The notes under the pieces were generated by a model. The model was given only the letters and a program-made list of their open reading frames with translations, did no database searches and was not told where the DNA came from. A stretch of DNA of 64,000 nt from Streptomyces sp. DH24 (GTDB taxonomy: Bacteria > Actinomycetota > Actinomycetes > Streptomycetales > Streptomycetaceae), in contig NZ_JARVKW010000002.1 in assembly GCF_029813775.1 (NCBI RefSeq), positions 1-64,000 of the forward strand. Direction: 5' to 3'. Made by a program: the position numbers and the translations under genes. Below, piece by piece: positions 17,712 through 26,093 of the stretch; positions within the stretch are counted from its first letter, which is position 1, and every line of letters begins with the position of its first letter.

Positions 17712-18290
17712 TCACACATGCAGGGTGGGCCGGTAGACGAGTTCCTGGATGTGGCCGTCGAGCGTCCGGTGCTCGATCAGTTCGAGGTCGAAGTCGGCCG
17801 CGCCCTGGAAGATCGGGTCCAGTCCGGTCCGGCCGGTGATCACCGGGAAGAGCGTCACCTGGACGCGGTCGACCAGGCCGGCGGCCATCAGCGCCCGGTT
17901 CATCGACAGGCTGCCGTGCGAGCGCAACGGCACCTCGGACTCCTCCTTGAGCCGGGCGACGACGTCGACGGCGTCACCGCTCACGACGTTCGCGTCCGGC
18001 CAGTCGAGGGGGCCTTCCAGGGTGCTGGACACCACCGTTGCCGGCAGGCTCCTCATCCGGGTGACCCACGGGTCACGCACCTCGGACTCCTCGGTACTCG
18101 AGGCCAGCATCTGCGCGAACGCCCGATACGTGTTGGCGCCGAACACCATCCGCTGCTCGTCCCGGTACAGGGCGAGACGGTGATCGAGAAGCTCGGGGCC
18201 CTGCTTGCCCCAGTAGCCGGTCCAGTCGCCACTGGCGGCGCCGAAGCCGTCGAGACTGGAAAAGACGTCGAAAGTGTAGGTGGCGGCCAT
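17712..18290 (-). CDS. RibD C-terminal / DHFR-like reductase
   Basis: 192 residues from ATG 18290, with a GAGGAGAG ribosome site. The start TYTFDVFSSLDGFGA and the block GANTYRAFAQML are characteristic of the dihydrofolate-reductase-like RibD_C family, as is the late LVDRVQVTLFPVITG. These are small NADPH-binding cytoplasmic proteins of mostly unknown substrate, common as stand-alone genes in Streptomyces. Confidence 0.83.
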   Translation of the reverse strand: MAATYTFDVFSSLDGFGAASGDWTGYWGKQGPELLDHRLALYRDEQRMVFGANTYRAFAQMLASSTEESEVRDPWVTRMRSLPATVVSSTLEGPLDWPDANVVSGDAVDVVARLKEESEVPLRSHGSLSMNRALMAAGLVDRVQVTLFPVITGRTGLDPIFQGAADFDLELIEHRTLDGHIQELVYRPTLHV

Positions 18291-18512
18291 GATGCTCTCC
18301 TCAAGGGCGATGGATCGCTTCTTGGGATGGAGACTGACCATCGCGGCGAAAGTCATCGCCTTGGGACAGACCCGGACGACACATGACGTACTCAGTGGGG
18401 CTCCCGGGCCTGGAGGAGCCGGGGGCCCCGCCGCGCCAACGACCGCCAGGGCCAGGATCACGGCGGCCCCCAACATGGACGGCCAGCGGGCTACTACCTC
18501 GAAGGTCCGCGA

Positions 18513-19394
18513 TCAGCCGTGCGGATAGAGGTCATTCCCATGGAGGTCATTTCCCTGGAGGTCATTCCCCTCGACTGCTGCTCGGATCTGGCGGAGCCAC
18601 TCCGTGCCCAGCCGGCGCCCGTCGGGGAGCTGGTCGCCGCGATCCCAGCGCCACGCTGTGATCATGGCCAGCACGAGGAGCCGGCACTCGCGCAGCAAGT
18701 CCTGATCGACACCCGGATAGTGCTCGCTGACTTCTTCGGGCGCGTGGGCGAGGTCGAATGCGACGGGCCCACGGCAACACGTCTCAAGGTCGATGAACAG
18801 CAGCCCGTTCTGCGTGGTGAGCATGTTGCCCGGGTGCGGCTCGCCGTGCAGCAGTTGCTCGGCGCCGCCCCGCTCGCCGATCACTCGTCCCAGGTTTCGC
18901 AACGTGTCGCCGAGCAGCGCCCGGTCCGCGTCGGCGAGTTCCGGCGTGTGGTCGCGGTTGGCCACGAGTTGTTGGGCCTGCTCGACCCGGTCCGTGAATC
19001 GCGGCGTCGGGACATCGAGCTTGCGCATGCCGGCGTGCAGCCGCTCCAGCGCATGGGCGTAGTCGGCCGGCGAGACCTGTCGAGGTCCCACGGGTTCGTA
19101 GTAGGTCCAGAACGTGACCACGAAGCCATCACGCTCATGGACTCGTGACTCCACCCGAGGATCGAGAGCGGCCACAGGGCATCCGGCTTCGGCGAGTCGC
19201 TGAGCGAGCTCGACCTCGAACTGCGCGACCTGCTGCGCTACGGGTGCCACCCGGGCCAGGACGTCACAAGGCAGCAGCCGCAGAGTGAGCTTGTTCGAGT
19301 CATGAAGAACGATGGCGTCATCGGCCGTCAGGCCAAGCGACGAAGCGGTCGACATGGCCGCGGTCACCGCACGCCGGACCTCTGACGCCTGCAT
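18513..19394 (-). CDS. APH-family phosphotransferase
   Basis: 293 residues of aminoglycoside/choline-kinase fold. The catalytic loop reads LLHGEPHPGNML (an HGE variant of the Brenner HGD motif) and the metal motif is FIDLETC instead of the usual DxD/E. The substrate is probably a hydroxyl-bearing small molecule; resistance cannot be inferred. The extreme C-terminus contains three GNDL repeats encoded by 15-bp tandem units, not expected in the family and likely a repeat expansion. Confidence 0.78.
   Translation of the reverse strand: MQASEVRRAVTAAMSTASSLGLTADDAIVLHDSNKLTLRLLPCDVLARVAPVAQQVAQFEVELAQRLAEAGCPVAALDPRVESRVHERDGFVVTFWTYYEPVGPRQVSPADYAHALERLHAGMRKLDVPTPRFTDRVEQAQQLVANRDHTPELADADRALLGDTLRNLGRVIGERGGAEQLLHGEPHPGNMLTTQNGLLFIDLETCCRGPVAFDLAHAPEEVSEHYPGVDQDLLRECRLLVLAMITAWRWDRGDQLPDGRRLGTEWLRQIRAAVEGNDLQGNDLHGNDLYPHG
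18528..18572. repeat. 15-bp tandem repeat (x3) in the APH gene end
   Basis: Three head-to-tail 15-bp units starting GAGGTCATT (18528-18542, 18543-18557, 18558-18572), differing at few positions. On the minus strand they encode three consecutive copies of a five-residue GNDL-type unit just before the stop. Confidence 0.85.
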
Positions 19395-19604
19395 CGTCGC
19401 CCGGCCCTTCTCCCTTGAGCGCTGTCACGGCCTTCCAAGCGCGCAACTTGCGCACCGTACCAAGGTGTCGACACCGACGCGCGGTGGTGCGGCGGGCGGG
19501 GACGCGCCTGTTGCGCGGCCACTGCGCGAGGCGGCGTCCGGCGGATCACGTGTCCAGGTACCGGAAGGCCTTCGTGACTGGCACCGGCTGGCACGACAGC
19601 CCTT

Positions 19605-20588
19605 TCACTCCTCACGGATGCGGCGGGCCTTGGCAACGAGCCGCCGAGGCAGCGTCGGCCCTGCACATGCGTAGTCGATCAGCAGGTCCCGGTAGGTGGT
19701 GTTCGCGAGCTCCGGTGCCAGGGTGATCAGGGCCCTCAAGTCGTCGGACGAGCCGGAAAGCCGTGTGCGGTAGGCGGCGCCCGCCGCGCGCAGGGAGACT
19801 TCGTGAGGTTCGCATGCCAGGCCCTGTTCGACGAGACTCACGGCCGCGGCGAAGTCGCCCTGCTCGGCACGCACATCTGCCAGGTCCAGGTAGAGGGACC
19901 AGTTGGCGGAGTCCAGGGACAAGGCGCGTTCGAAGGCCGCAGCAGCCTGATTCAGGTCGCCCATCACACGCCAGGTGGCCGCTCGTGCCACTGCGGTCCA
20001 CATGACCCGGTCGACGGCATCGGCGCGGTCGCACAGGACGAAGGCCAGTTCGTACCGGCCGCAGGACCGGGGCAGCCGGGCCATGGAGGCCAGCGCTTGT
20101 GGGACGGGATTCCGCTCGGACACCACGTCGAGGGCACGGAACCAGGGCGCGAACCGGTCACGCATCTCGTCGGTGTCCAGCTCGTGGCCGTAGTCCAACG
20201 TCCGCAGGCACGCCTCGGCCAGCGCCTCGGAACTCACCGCGTCGAGAAAGCGCGCATCGCCGAACCAGGGTGCGGCGCCCCATGCCACGTCGGGCCGCAC
20301 ACCCGTGACCGAACCAAGGGCCATCACCGCGTCGTCCATGTTCCCCTCGAGGAACAGGAAGTACGCCTGCGCCAGCACAGCACTCAAGGAGCCGTCCCCT
20401 TCGAGGCTCTCCTTCAGTTCCGGGCGTTGTTCCTGCCACAACTCGGCGAGGGCCGCATAGGGCTCCGGAGCCGCCGGTGCCGAGGCTATGGCCCCCACCA
20501 GAAGCCTCACGGCGCCGACCGGGCTTCCGCCGCAGTGCGCCATCACACCAGCGAGACCGACTCCCGCCGTCACTGACTGATTCGACAT
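19605..20588 (-). CDS. Tetratricopeptide-like protein
   Basis: 327 residues from ATG 20588; the longer upstream reading frame is rejected because it is very Arg-rich with no ribosome site. It is predominantly alpha-helical with TPR-like spacing, for example DLNQAAAAFERALSLDSANWSLYLDLADVRAEQGDF followed by another helix pair. No catalytic domain is seen, so a scaffold or interaction role is likely. No obvious operon partner. Confidence 0.68.
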   Translation of the reverse strand: MSNQSVTAGVGLAGVMAHCGGSPVGAVRLLVGAIASAPAAPEPYAALAELWQEQRPELKESLEGDGSLSAVLAQAYFLFLEGNMDDAVMALGSVTGVRPDVAWGAAPWFGDARFLDAVSSEALAEACLRTLDYGHELDTDEMRDRFAPWFRALDVVSERNPVPQALASMARLPRSCGRYELAFVLCDRADAVDRVMWTAVARAATWRVMGDLNQAAAAFERALSLDSANWSLYLDLADVRAEQGDFAAAVSLVEQGLACEPHEVSLRAAGAAYRTRLSGSSDDLRALITLAPELANTTYRDLLIDYACAGPTLPRRLVAKARRIREE

Positions 20589-20694
20589 CGCCAGAGAATA
20601 ACCGTGGCCAAGGTTTCTCCGAGCCCTTCCGCTGGGACGACGGTTACGCCGTCGCTGGTCTGTCAGTGACGGACGGGAACGACGGCACAACGGC

Positions 20695-20790
20695 AAACGC
20701 CGCAACGAGGTCGAGCGGACGATCAACCGGCGCAAAACTACCGAGCCGTCACCACCCGCTACGACAAGAGTCGCCTACTCCGGCGTCCTC
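20695..20790 (+). pseudogene. Remnant of an IS5-type transposase C-terminus
   Basis: The frame from 20695 reads KRRNEVERTINRRK, and after a one-base frameshift near 20738 the next frame reads RAVTTRYDKSR. Together these match the conserved end of IS5/IS112-like DDE transposases (RRNxVERxINRLK...TRYDK). No terminal repeats or other intact part was found. The rest of the gap from 20589 to 21066 holds no convincing gene. Confidence 0.6.
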
Positions 20791-21066
20791 CGGATGGCTC
20801 CCGCCAGGGCTCATCCGCCTCGTGTCGTCGATCTCCTCGACCTCGCCGACCTGCACGAGGCCCCTGAACCGATTCCGTGCGTCGCGACATCAGGCCCGCC
20901 TTGGCCCCCGACCCCACCAACACCCCACCTGCGCCGGCGCTCTCACAACCTGAAGGCTGGCCCGATCCCGGCACGCCCATTGCGTCAAGCGTTGAAGAGG
21001 TGACGAAAAGGCTTCGCGCTCAGAATTCCGACTTGCCCCGCTAGGTTCCCAACCCTGCGCGATGTA

Positions 21067-21095
21067 TTGACACTTGATTTCAGGAGTCTTACGTT
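21067..21095 (+). promoter_or_regulatory. Sigma-70-type promoter of the GH81 gene
   Basis: TTGACA (21067-21072), 17-bp spacer, TACGTT (21090-21095): an unusually good match to vegetative (HrdB-type) consensus for Streptomyces. It lies about 180 bp upstream of the glucanase start and immediately before the LacI-type palindrome. Confidence 0.65.
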
Positions 21096-21103
21096 TCAGC
21101 CGC

Positions 21104-21125
21104 AGTCTGAGAGCGCTCTCAGACT
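21104..21125 (+). promoter_or_regulatory. LacI-family operator upstream of GH81
   Basis: Perfect 22-bp palindrome with the core GAGAGCGCTCTC flanked by AGTCT/AGACT. The central GAGCGCTC matches sites bound by Streptomyces LacI-family sugar repressors such as CebR. It starts 8 bp after the -10 element, covering the likely transcription start, so simple repression relieved by a beta-glucan oligosaccharide is the expected logic. No lacI-type gene is in the window. Confidence 0.75.
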
Positions 21126-21272
21126 GGGCTCAGCGCTCACCCCACCGACGGTTCGCCGTGGTGCGGACCCTGTCCTCCCCGGCCTGGTCCGGGCGTTCCC
21201 CACGCCCGACCACGTACTGCGGCCCGCCGCCGACGAGCCCTCGTCCATCGCGATGACATGAGGTGTTTCCCC

Positions 21273-24047
21273 ATGCCAGCTCCCCGACCAAGACACGCCG
21301 CCGCGCTGGTCCTGGCTGCCGCCCTGGCCGCGGTCGGTCTCGGCCCGGCCGCCACACCGGCGGCAGCCGCCACCGTTCCCGTAGGTGCCGGGAGTTACTC
21401 CGACACCCGGCCGGCCGGCACGTCCGGGCCCACGAACAACACGGGCGGGCCGGTGACTCCCAAGGTCACCGAGGCCGCCCGGAACAAGCCCGTGCCCACC
21501 AACGACTGGTGGTCCTCCCTCGCCTTCCAGCGCTACGGCGACAACCCGTACTCCACGCCCATGTACGGCCATCCGCTCACGTACCAGGCCGTCGCCGGTG
21601 GCCTGGAGGTGGGCTACCCGACCAGCCCCGCCGTCGTCGGCGACGGCCGCCAGTACGAGTACGCCCACAAGCGCGACCTCACCCTCGGCCTGAGCGGGCT
21701 GAACTCGCCCAACACCAAGGCCGACGCCTGGTCCGACTGGACCGTCACCCCGTACTGGTCCGACGGCACCCGCACCCTGCGCACGACCATCGGCCACGGC
21801 ATGCCCTTCGTGTACGCGCAGGGCACCGGCGGCAACGCGCAGATCACCACCGCGGCCACGCCGAACGTCTTCGCCGACCAGGGCAACGTCCTCGGCGTCA
21901 CGATCAGCGGGCACCACTACGCCCTGTTCGCGCCGAGCGGCACCGACTGGAACGTCTCGGGTACGACGATCAGCGCCGGCCTCGGCGGCAAGGACTACTT
22001 CTCCCTCGCCGTGCTGCCGTCCACCGACGCGCTGGCGACGTTCCGCAAGTACGCGTTCAGCTTCGTCACCGGATCGCAGGTCGACTGGAGCAGCGCGGGC
22101 GGCACGGTCCGCGCCACGTACAAGCTCACGACCCAGGCCAAGGAGGGCACCGAGCAGGGCACTCTCCAGGCGCTGTACCGGCACCAGTGGCTGCACACCA
22201 CCGACGCCCTCACGTCGTACACGTACGTCTCGCCGCGCGGCACGATGAAGGTGCGCGAGGGCACTTCCTTCACCACCAGTCAGAAGGCCGCCCCGGTGCT
22301 GCCCGGGCTGCCGAAGAGCAGCGCGGTCGACACCGCCCTGCTGCGCACCCGGCTGGCCGAGGTCGCCAACGCCTCCGACCCGTTCTCCGGGGCCACGGAC
22401 ACGTACTGGACCGGCAAGGCGCTCGGCAAGCTCGCCCAACTGGTGCCGCTCGCGGACCAGATCGGTGAGGGCGCGATCCGCGACAAGCTGCTCGGCCAGC
22501 TCAAGGGCCGTCTGCAGGAGTGGTTCACGGCGGGCGGGGCGAGCGAGTTCTCCTACGACCGCGACTGGAAGACGCTGATCGGCTACCCCGCCTCCTACGG
22601 CAGCGACGCCGAGCTCAACGACCACCACTTCCACTACGGCTACTACGTGTACGCGGCGGCCATCGTCGCCCAGTACGACGCGTCCTGGGCCGCCGACTCC
22701 GCTTGGGGCGGCATGGTCAAGGCCCTGATCCGCGACACGGCCAACCCGAGCCGCACGGACAGCGCCTTCCCCTTCCTGCGCGGCTTCGACGTGTACGCCG
22801 GGCACAGCTGGGCCTCCGGGCACCAGGGCTTCGCGGCCGGCAACAACCAGGAGTCCTCGTCGGAGTCCACCAACCTCAGCGCCGCGCTGGTGCTCTGGGG
22901 ATCGGCCACCGGCAACTCGGAACTGCGTGACCTCGGCAGCTACCTGCTGGCCACCGAGGGCGAGGCGATCGCCCAGTACTGGTTCGACGCCGACCAGACG
23001 GTCTTCCCGTCCTCCTTCGGGCACGACACGGTCGGCATGGTGTGGGGCAGCGGCGGGGCCTACTCCACCTGGTGGACCGCCAACCCCGAGGAGATCCACG
23101 GCATCAACGTGCTGCCGGTGACCGCGGGTGGTTCCCTGCACCTCGGCGCGCACAAGGCGGCGATCCGGCGCAACATCGCGGAGATGGAGCGCGAGAACGG
23201 CGGGCCCGCCGTCGAATGGCGCGACATCCTCTGGGAGTTCCAGTCGCTGGCCGACCCGGCCGCCGCGAAGTCCAAGTGGGACGCCGGCAACGCCGGATAC
23301 ACCCCGGAGCAGGGCGAGTCCAAGGCCCACACGTACCACTGGATCACCACCCTGGACGCGCTGGGCGCCCCGGACCCGTCGGTGACCGGCGACCTCGCGA
23401 CGTCCGCGGTGTTCAGCAAGAACGGCATCCGCACGTACACCGCCCACAACTACGGCGCCACGCAGCGCACCGTCACGTTCTCCGACGGCAAGACGCTCAC
23501 CGTGCCCGCCCGGTCCACCGCGACCGGCACCGGTTCGGGCTCGGGCGACCCGGACCCCGAGCCGCCCACCGGCAACACCTTCCAGCTCCGTACCGGCGGC
23601 ACCCTCACCACGGCCACCGGCGCCACGGCCGGCAGCGACACGATCCCCTCCGCCGGCGGCCGCAACAACGACGGCACCCCGAGCAATCCGCTGGTCTACG
23701 TGGTCAAGGGCGTCAACGCCACCCTGAAGTCCGGTGCGACCACCGCCTTCCGCCTGCCGGTGGACGCCGGTACCTCGGTCGGACTGGGCCAGCAGGCCCG
23801 CATCAGCTACGACCTCACCGGTGACGGCACCTTCGAACGGACGGAGACGTACAACTACTTCGCCACCGACCCGGTCACGGGCTGGGAGGACTACACCCAG
23901 GCGCGGGGCCTGAAGTCGGCGACCGGCACCCTCGGCGACCTGCGCGGGGGAACGGTCCGGCTGGAGGTCTGGAGCGCCATCGGCAACGCGTCCTCGCAGC
24001 TGCGCACCGGCACGGACACGTCGGTGGTGGTCATCCCCTACGTGTGA
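21273..24047 (+). CDS. GH81 endo-beta-1,3-glucanase
   Basis: 924 residues from ATG 21273, favoured over ATG 21258 because GAGG lies 9 bp upstream. It has a Sec signal peptide (cleavage near AAAA-TVPVG). The GH81 catalytic region includes PTNDWWSSLAF, the DHHFHYGYYVYA block near 450 and the acidic ESSSEST near 526, which carries the catalytic Glu. A Gly/Ser/Pro linker near 750-770 leads to a C-terminal beta-sandwich resembling the CBM56 beta-1,3-glucan-binding module. Secreted enzyme degrading fungal or plant beta-1,3-glucans. A strong promoter, operator and terminator frame it as a single regulated gene. Confidence 0.9.
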   Translation: MPAPRPRHAAALVLAAALAAVGLGPAATPAAAATVPVGAGSYSDTRPAGTSGPTNNTGGPVTPKVTEAARNKPVPTNDWWSSLAFQRYGDNPYSTPMYGHPLTYQAVAGGLEVGYPTSPAVVGDGRQYEYAHKRDLTLGLSGLNSPNTKADAWSDWTVTPYWSDGTRTLRTTIGHGMPFVYAQGTGGNAQITTAATPNVFADQGNVLGVTISGHHYALFAPSGTDWNVSGTTISAGLGGKDYFSLAVLPSTDALATFRKYAFSFVTGSQVDWSSAGGTVRATYKLTTQAKEGTEQGTLQALYRHQWLHTTDALTSYTYVSPRGTMKVREGTSFTTSQKAAPVLPGLPKSSAVDTALLRTRLAEVANASDPFSGATDTYWTGKALGKLAQLVPLADQIGEGAIRDKLLGQLKGRLQEWFTAGGASEFSYDRDWKTLIGYPASYGSDAELNDHHFHYGYYVYAAAIVAQYDASWAADSAWGGMVKALIRDTANPSRTDSAFPFLRGFDVYAGHSWASGHQGFAAGNNQESSSESTNLSAALVLWGSATGNSELRDLGSYLLATEGEAIAQYWFDADQTVFPSSFGHDTVGMVWGSGGAYSTWWTANPEEIHGINVLPVTAGGSLHLGAHKAAIRRNIAEMERENGGPAVEWRDILWEFQSLADPAAAKSKWDAGNAGYTPEQGESKAHTYHWITTLDALGAPDPSVTGDLATSAVFSKNGIRTYTAHNYGATQRTVTFSDGKTLTVPARSTATGTGSGSGDPDPEPPTGNTFQLRTGGTLTTATGATAGSDTIPSAGGRNNDGTPSNPLVYVVKGVNATLKSGATTAFRLPVDAGTSVGLGQQARISYDLTGDGTFERTETYNYFATDPVTGWEDYTQARGLKSATGTLGDLRGGTVRLEVWSAIGNASSQLRTGTDTSVVVIPYV

Positions 24048-24055
24048 TCCACGCG

Positions 24056-24249
24056 TCACGCGCGACAGGAGACGGCGGGCACAGGATCTGTGCCCGCCGT
24101 TCGACGCGTCGGCCCGCCCGACCGCCGGTACTCGTGGTTGATCAGTGCGGTCAGCAGGTGGGTCCCGTCGTGCCCGCGGTGCCGGACACCGCGACGCCGG
24201 GCCGGTGCCGGCCGGTGGTGTCACGCGCGCCAGGAGACGGCGGGCACAG
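24056..24249. repeat. Direct repeat of a 29-bp segment
   Basis: A 29-bp segment at 24056-24084, which includes the left arm of the GH81 terminator, recurs at 24221-24249 with one mismatch. The second copy lacks the right arm. This looks like a local duplication left from rearrangement downstream of GH81. Confidence 0.75.
24072..24100 (+). terminator. GH81 terminator hairpin
   Basis: Perfect 13-bp stem ACGGCGGGCACAG / CTGTGCCCGCCGT with a three-base loop, 25 bp after the stop codon. Confidence 0.85.
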
Positions 24250-24269
24250 AGTGTGGCGGCGGTGCGGGC

Positions 24270-24400
24270 CGGGTGTCGGCCCGAGGAGACGGCCTCGTCC
24301 ATGGTCTTCAGCGCTTCCCCGACGGAGGCGTCACCGGAGAACAGCCTCCGCACGGCGGTGAAGTGCGCCTGCTGCACCTTGGAGTTCGGCCAGCGCTGAG
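24270..24400 (-). pseudogene. C-terminal remnant of an ABC solute-binding protein
   Basis: Read leftward, the frame gives QRWPNSKVQQAHFTAVRR then FSGDASVGEALKTMDEA, which resembles the last helices of sugar-binding lipoproteins of ABC importers. Nothing of the preceding domains remains: at about 24400 it abuts a GH3 fragment reading the other way. A beta-glucan or oligosaccharide importer next to GH81 would make sense, but only this tail survives. Identification is by resemblance only. Confidence 0.45.
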
Positions 24401-24940
24401 TCGCAGCAGCCGGCGAACACCCCCGCGCAGTACCCGGGTGTGCGCGCCGAGGGCGAGACCATCCGCCAGGTCGACTACAGCGAGGGTCTCCAGGTCGGCT
24501 ACCGCTGCTACCAGGCCCAGGGCGAACAGCCGCTGTTCGCGTTCGGCCACGGACTGTCGTACACCGACTTCGCGCTCTTCGGGCTCAAGGTCTCCGCGTC
24601 GGGCGACTCGGGGGACGACGGGCTGACGGTGCGGTTCCGGGTGACCAACTCCGGCAAGCGGACCGGCACCGAGGTCCCCCAGGTCTACCTGGAGCTGCCC
24701 CGCAGCGCGGGTGAGCCGGCGCCTCGGCTGGTCGCCTGGGAGCGGGTGACGCTGCAGGCGGGCCAGAGCAGGACGGTCACCGTCCACCTCTCCGCCCGCG
24801 AGATCGCCGAGCGGCACCTGACCCAGTACTGGGACAGCGCGCGCGACGAGTGGCGCACTCCGTCCGGGACGTTCACCGCGCACGTGGGCGCCTCCTCGCA
24901 CACCACCCGAGCCCGGGAGATCACGCTCGGCAGGCCCTGA
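24398..24940 (+). pseudogene. C-terminal remnant of a GH3 beta-glucosidase
   Basis: In-frame from about 24398: NTPAQYPGV, then YSEGLQVGYRCYQ, FAFGHGLSYTDF and a fibronectin-III-like domain ending in EITLGRP. These are the conserved last parts of GH3 beta-glucosidases. The N-terminal TIM barrel and most of the second domain, including catalytic residues, are missing, so it is inactive as a glycosidase. A GTG at 24440 could still initiate a short protein. The 5' end is cut where it meets the solute-binding remnant. Confidence 0.8.
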
Positions 24941-25024
24941 TCCCGCCGCCGTCCGCCCGCACACCGGCGGCGGGCGGACGGCGGCCCCGGCCCCGGCCCG
25001 GGCACCGGCACCGGCCCGGGCACC

Positions 25025-25052
25025 GGACGCAGGACGCAGGACGCAGGACGCC
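25025..25052. repeat. Heptanucleotide array, (GGACGCA) about 4 copies
   Basis: Four head-to-tail units GGACGCA, the last ending in C, in the 277-bp gap after the GH3 remnant. The gap is otherwise featureless GC-rich sequence including repeated ACCGGC. Confidence 0.85.
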
Positions 25053-25217
25053 CAAGCGTGGCACGCGAAACGTCACGATGAGCGGCCCATGCGCGGCCCA
25101 TGCGCGGACGACCGCCCCGAGGCCCGGGGTACGTGGGAGCCTGGCTCCAGATGCAGGGCTCCCCCGTCCGGGCGACCCTGGAAGGAGATCCCGACCCCTC
25201 ACACCCCAGGGATAGCC

Positions 25218-26093
25218 ATGATCAAGAAGCTGCACGAGATGGGGATGCGGAGCGAGCACGCCTACATGGCCGCATTCGCGTCCATCGGCCTCTCCGTCGC
25301 CACCTGGATGACGTCCCTCAAGGCCGAGCCCGGCGCCGGCATCGCCCGCGCCGACCGGTGGGGAATCTTCATCGGCGAATGGGCGCCGACGCTCTTCGGC
25401 CTCGGCCTCGCCCTGTCCCACTACGAGCAGTCGGAAGGCACCCTCCTCGCCAGCGTGAGCGAGATCCGCGAGGACCGAGCGGCCATGTCACCACCACACG
25501 CCCGCCTGCGCCGACGCCCGCGGCGCCCGGCGCGGCTCGGCGCGGCCCGGCGCCGCGTGCCGCGCCCACGTGACGACGGGGCGACGGGGCGACGGGGCGA
25601 CGGGGCGATGCGCACGCCTCGAAGGACCCGTGTCCGCCGCCCGCGATGCGAGAGGAACCCGGCTTGCGGTGCGGGCAGGCTGTGGCAGCACTCCACCCGG
25701 CGAGCCGGTCGGCTCGCCGGGCTCACGCCCGACCTGACGGCGTCCCGTCCCCGAAGAAGCGGTCTCGAAGTACGGCTCGAAGTACGGGGCGTATCGCCCG
25801 CGGCCTGCGCTGCGGACTTCTTGACGCGGTGGCCGCCCGGCTCAAAGGGCCGCAGGCGGCTCGCGGCGGGGCCGGTGACGGCGCGTGGTCAGGAGCAGCA
25901 GTCGCATCCCGGTCGGCAGCCGCACACGGCGGCGGTCGGTGTGGCCGGCGCGCAGCAGCCCTTGCCCTGCCAGGCGTCGCGGCCTTCCTTCACGGCGACG
26001 GCGGCGATCACGAGGGCGGCGACCGGGTCGGCCCAGGACCAGCCGAAGAGGCTGTTGGCGAGGAGCCCCGCGAGCAGCACGGCGGAGAGGTAG
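25218..26093 (+). CDS. Small membrane protein with read-through 3' extension
   Basis: ATG 25218 follows GAAGGAG about 30 bp upstream and GGGATAGCC directly. The first 75-90 residues look like a genuine small membrane protein: KKLHEMGMRSEHAYMAAF, a hydrophobic helix, then FIGEWAPTLFGLGLALSHY. After about residue 90 the chain becomes Arg/Pro-rich, runs through an octanucleotide array and then antisense over the 3' end of the CDF gene before a stop at 26093. I infer the natural stop was lost by frameshift or repeat expansion; the real protein is probably about 90 residues. Confidence 0.45.
   Translation: MIKKLHEMGMRSEHAYMAAFASIGLSVATWMTSLKAEPGAGIARADRWGIFIGEWAPTLFGLGLALSHYEQSEGTLLASVSEIREDRAAMSPPHARLRRRPRRPARLGAARRRVPRPRDDGATGRRGDGAMRTPRRTRVRRPRCERNPACGAGRLWQHSTRRAGRLAGLTPDLTASRPRRSGLEVRLEVRGVSPAACAADFLTRWPPGSKGRRRLAAGPVTARGQEQQSHPGRQPHTAAVGVAGAQQPLPCQASRPSFTATAAITRAATGSAQDQPKRLLARSPASSTAER
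25575..25606. repeat. Octanucleotide tandem array, (GACGGGGC)x4
   Basis: Four exact 8-bp units inside the doubtful 3' extension of the small membrane protein frame. Confidence 0.9.
25696..25721. terminator. Hairpin between convergent genes
   Basis: Perfect 12-bp arms CCCGGCGAGCCG / CGGCTCGCCGGG around a two-base centre. It lies between the small membrane protein and the CDF gene, which converge, so it is a likely bidirectional terminator. Confidence 0.6.

Noticed and set aside
21096..24377. Minus-strand open frame of over 1000 codons
   Set aside because: It is the antisense shadow of the GH81 gene; composition is Arg/Gly/Val-rich with no domain, as expected opposite a high-GC gene. Only its first few dozen codons (solute-binding remnant) look real.
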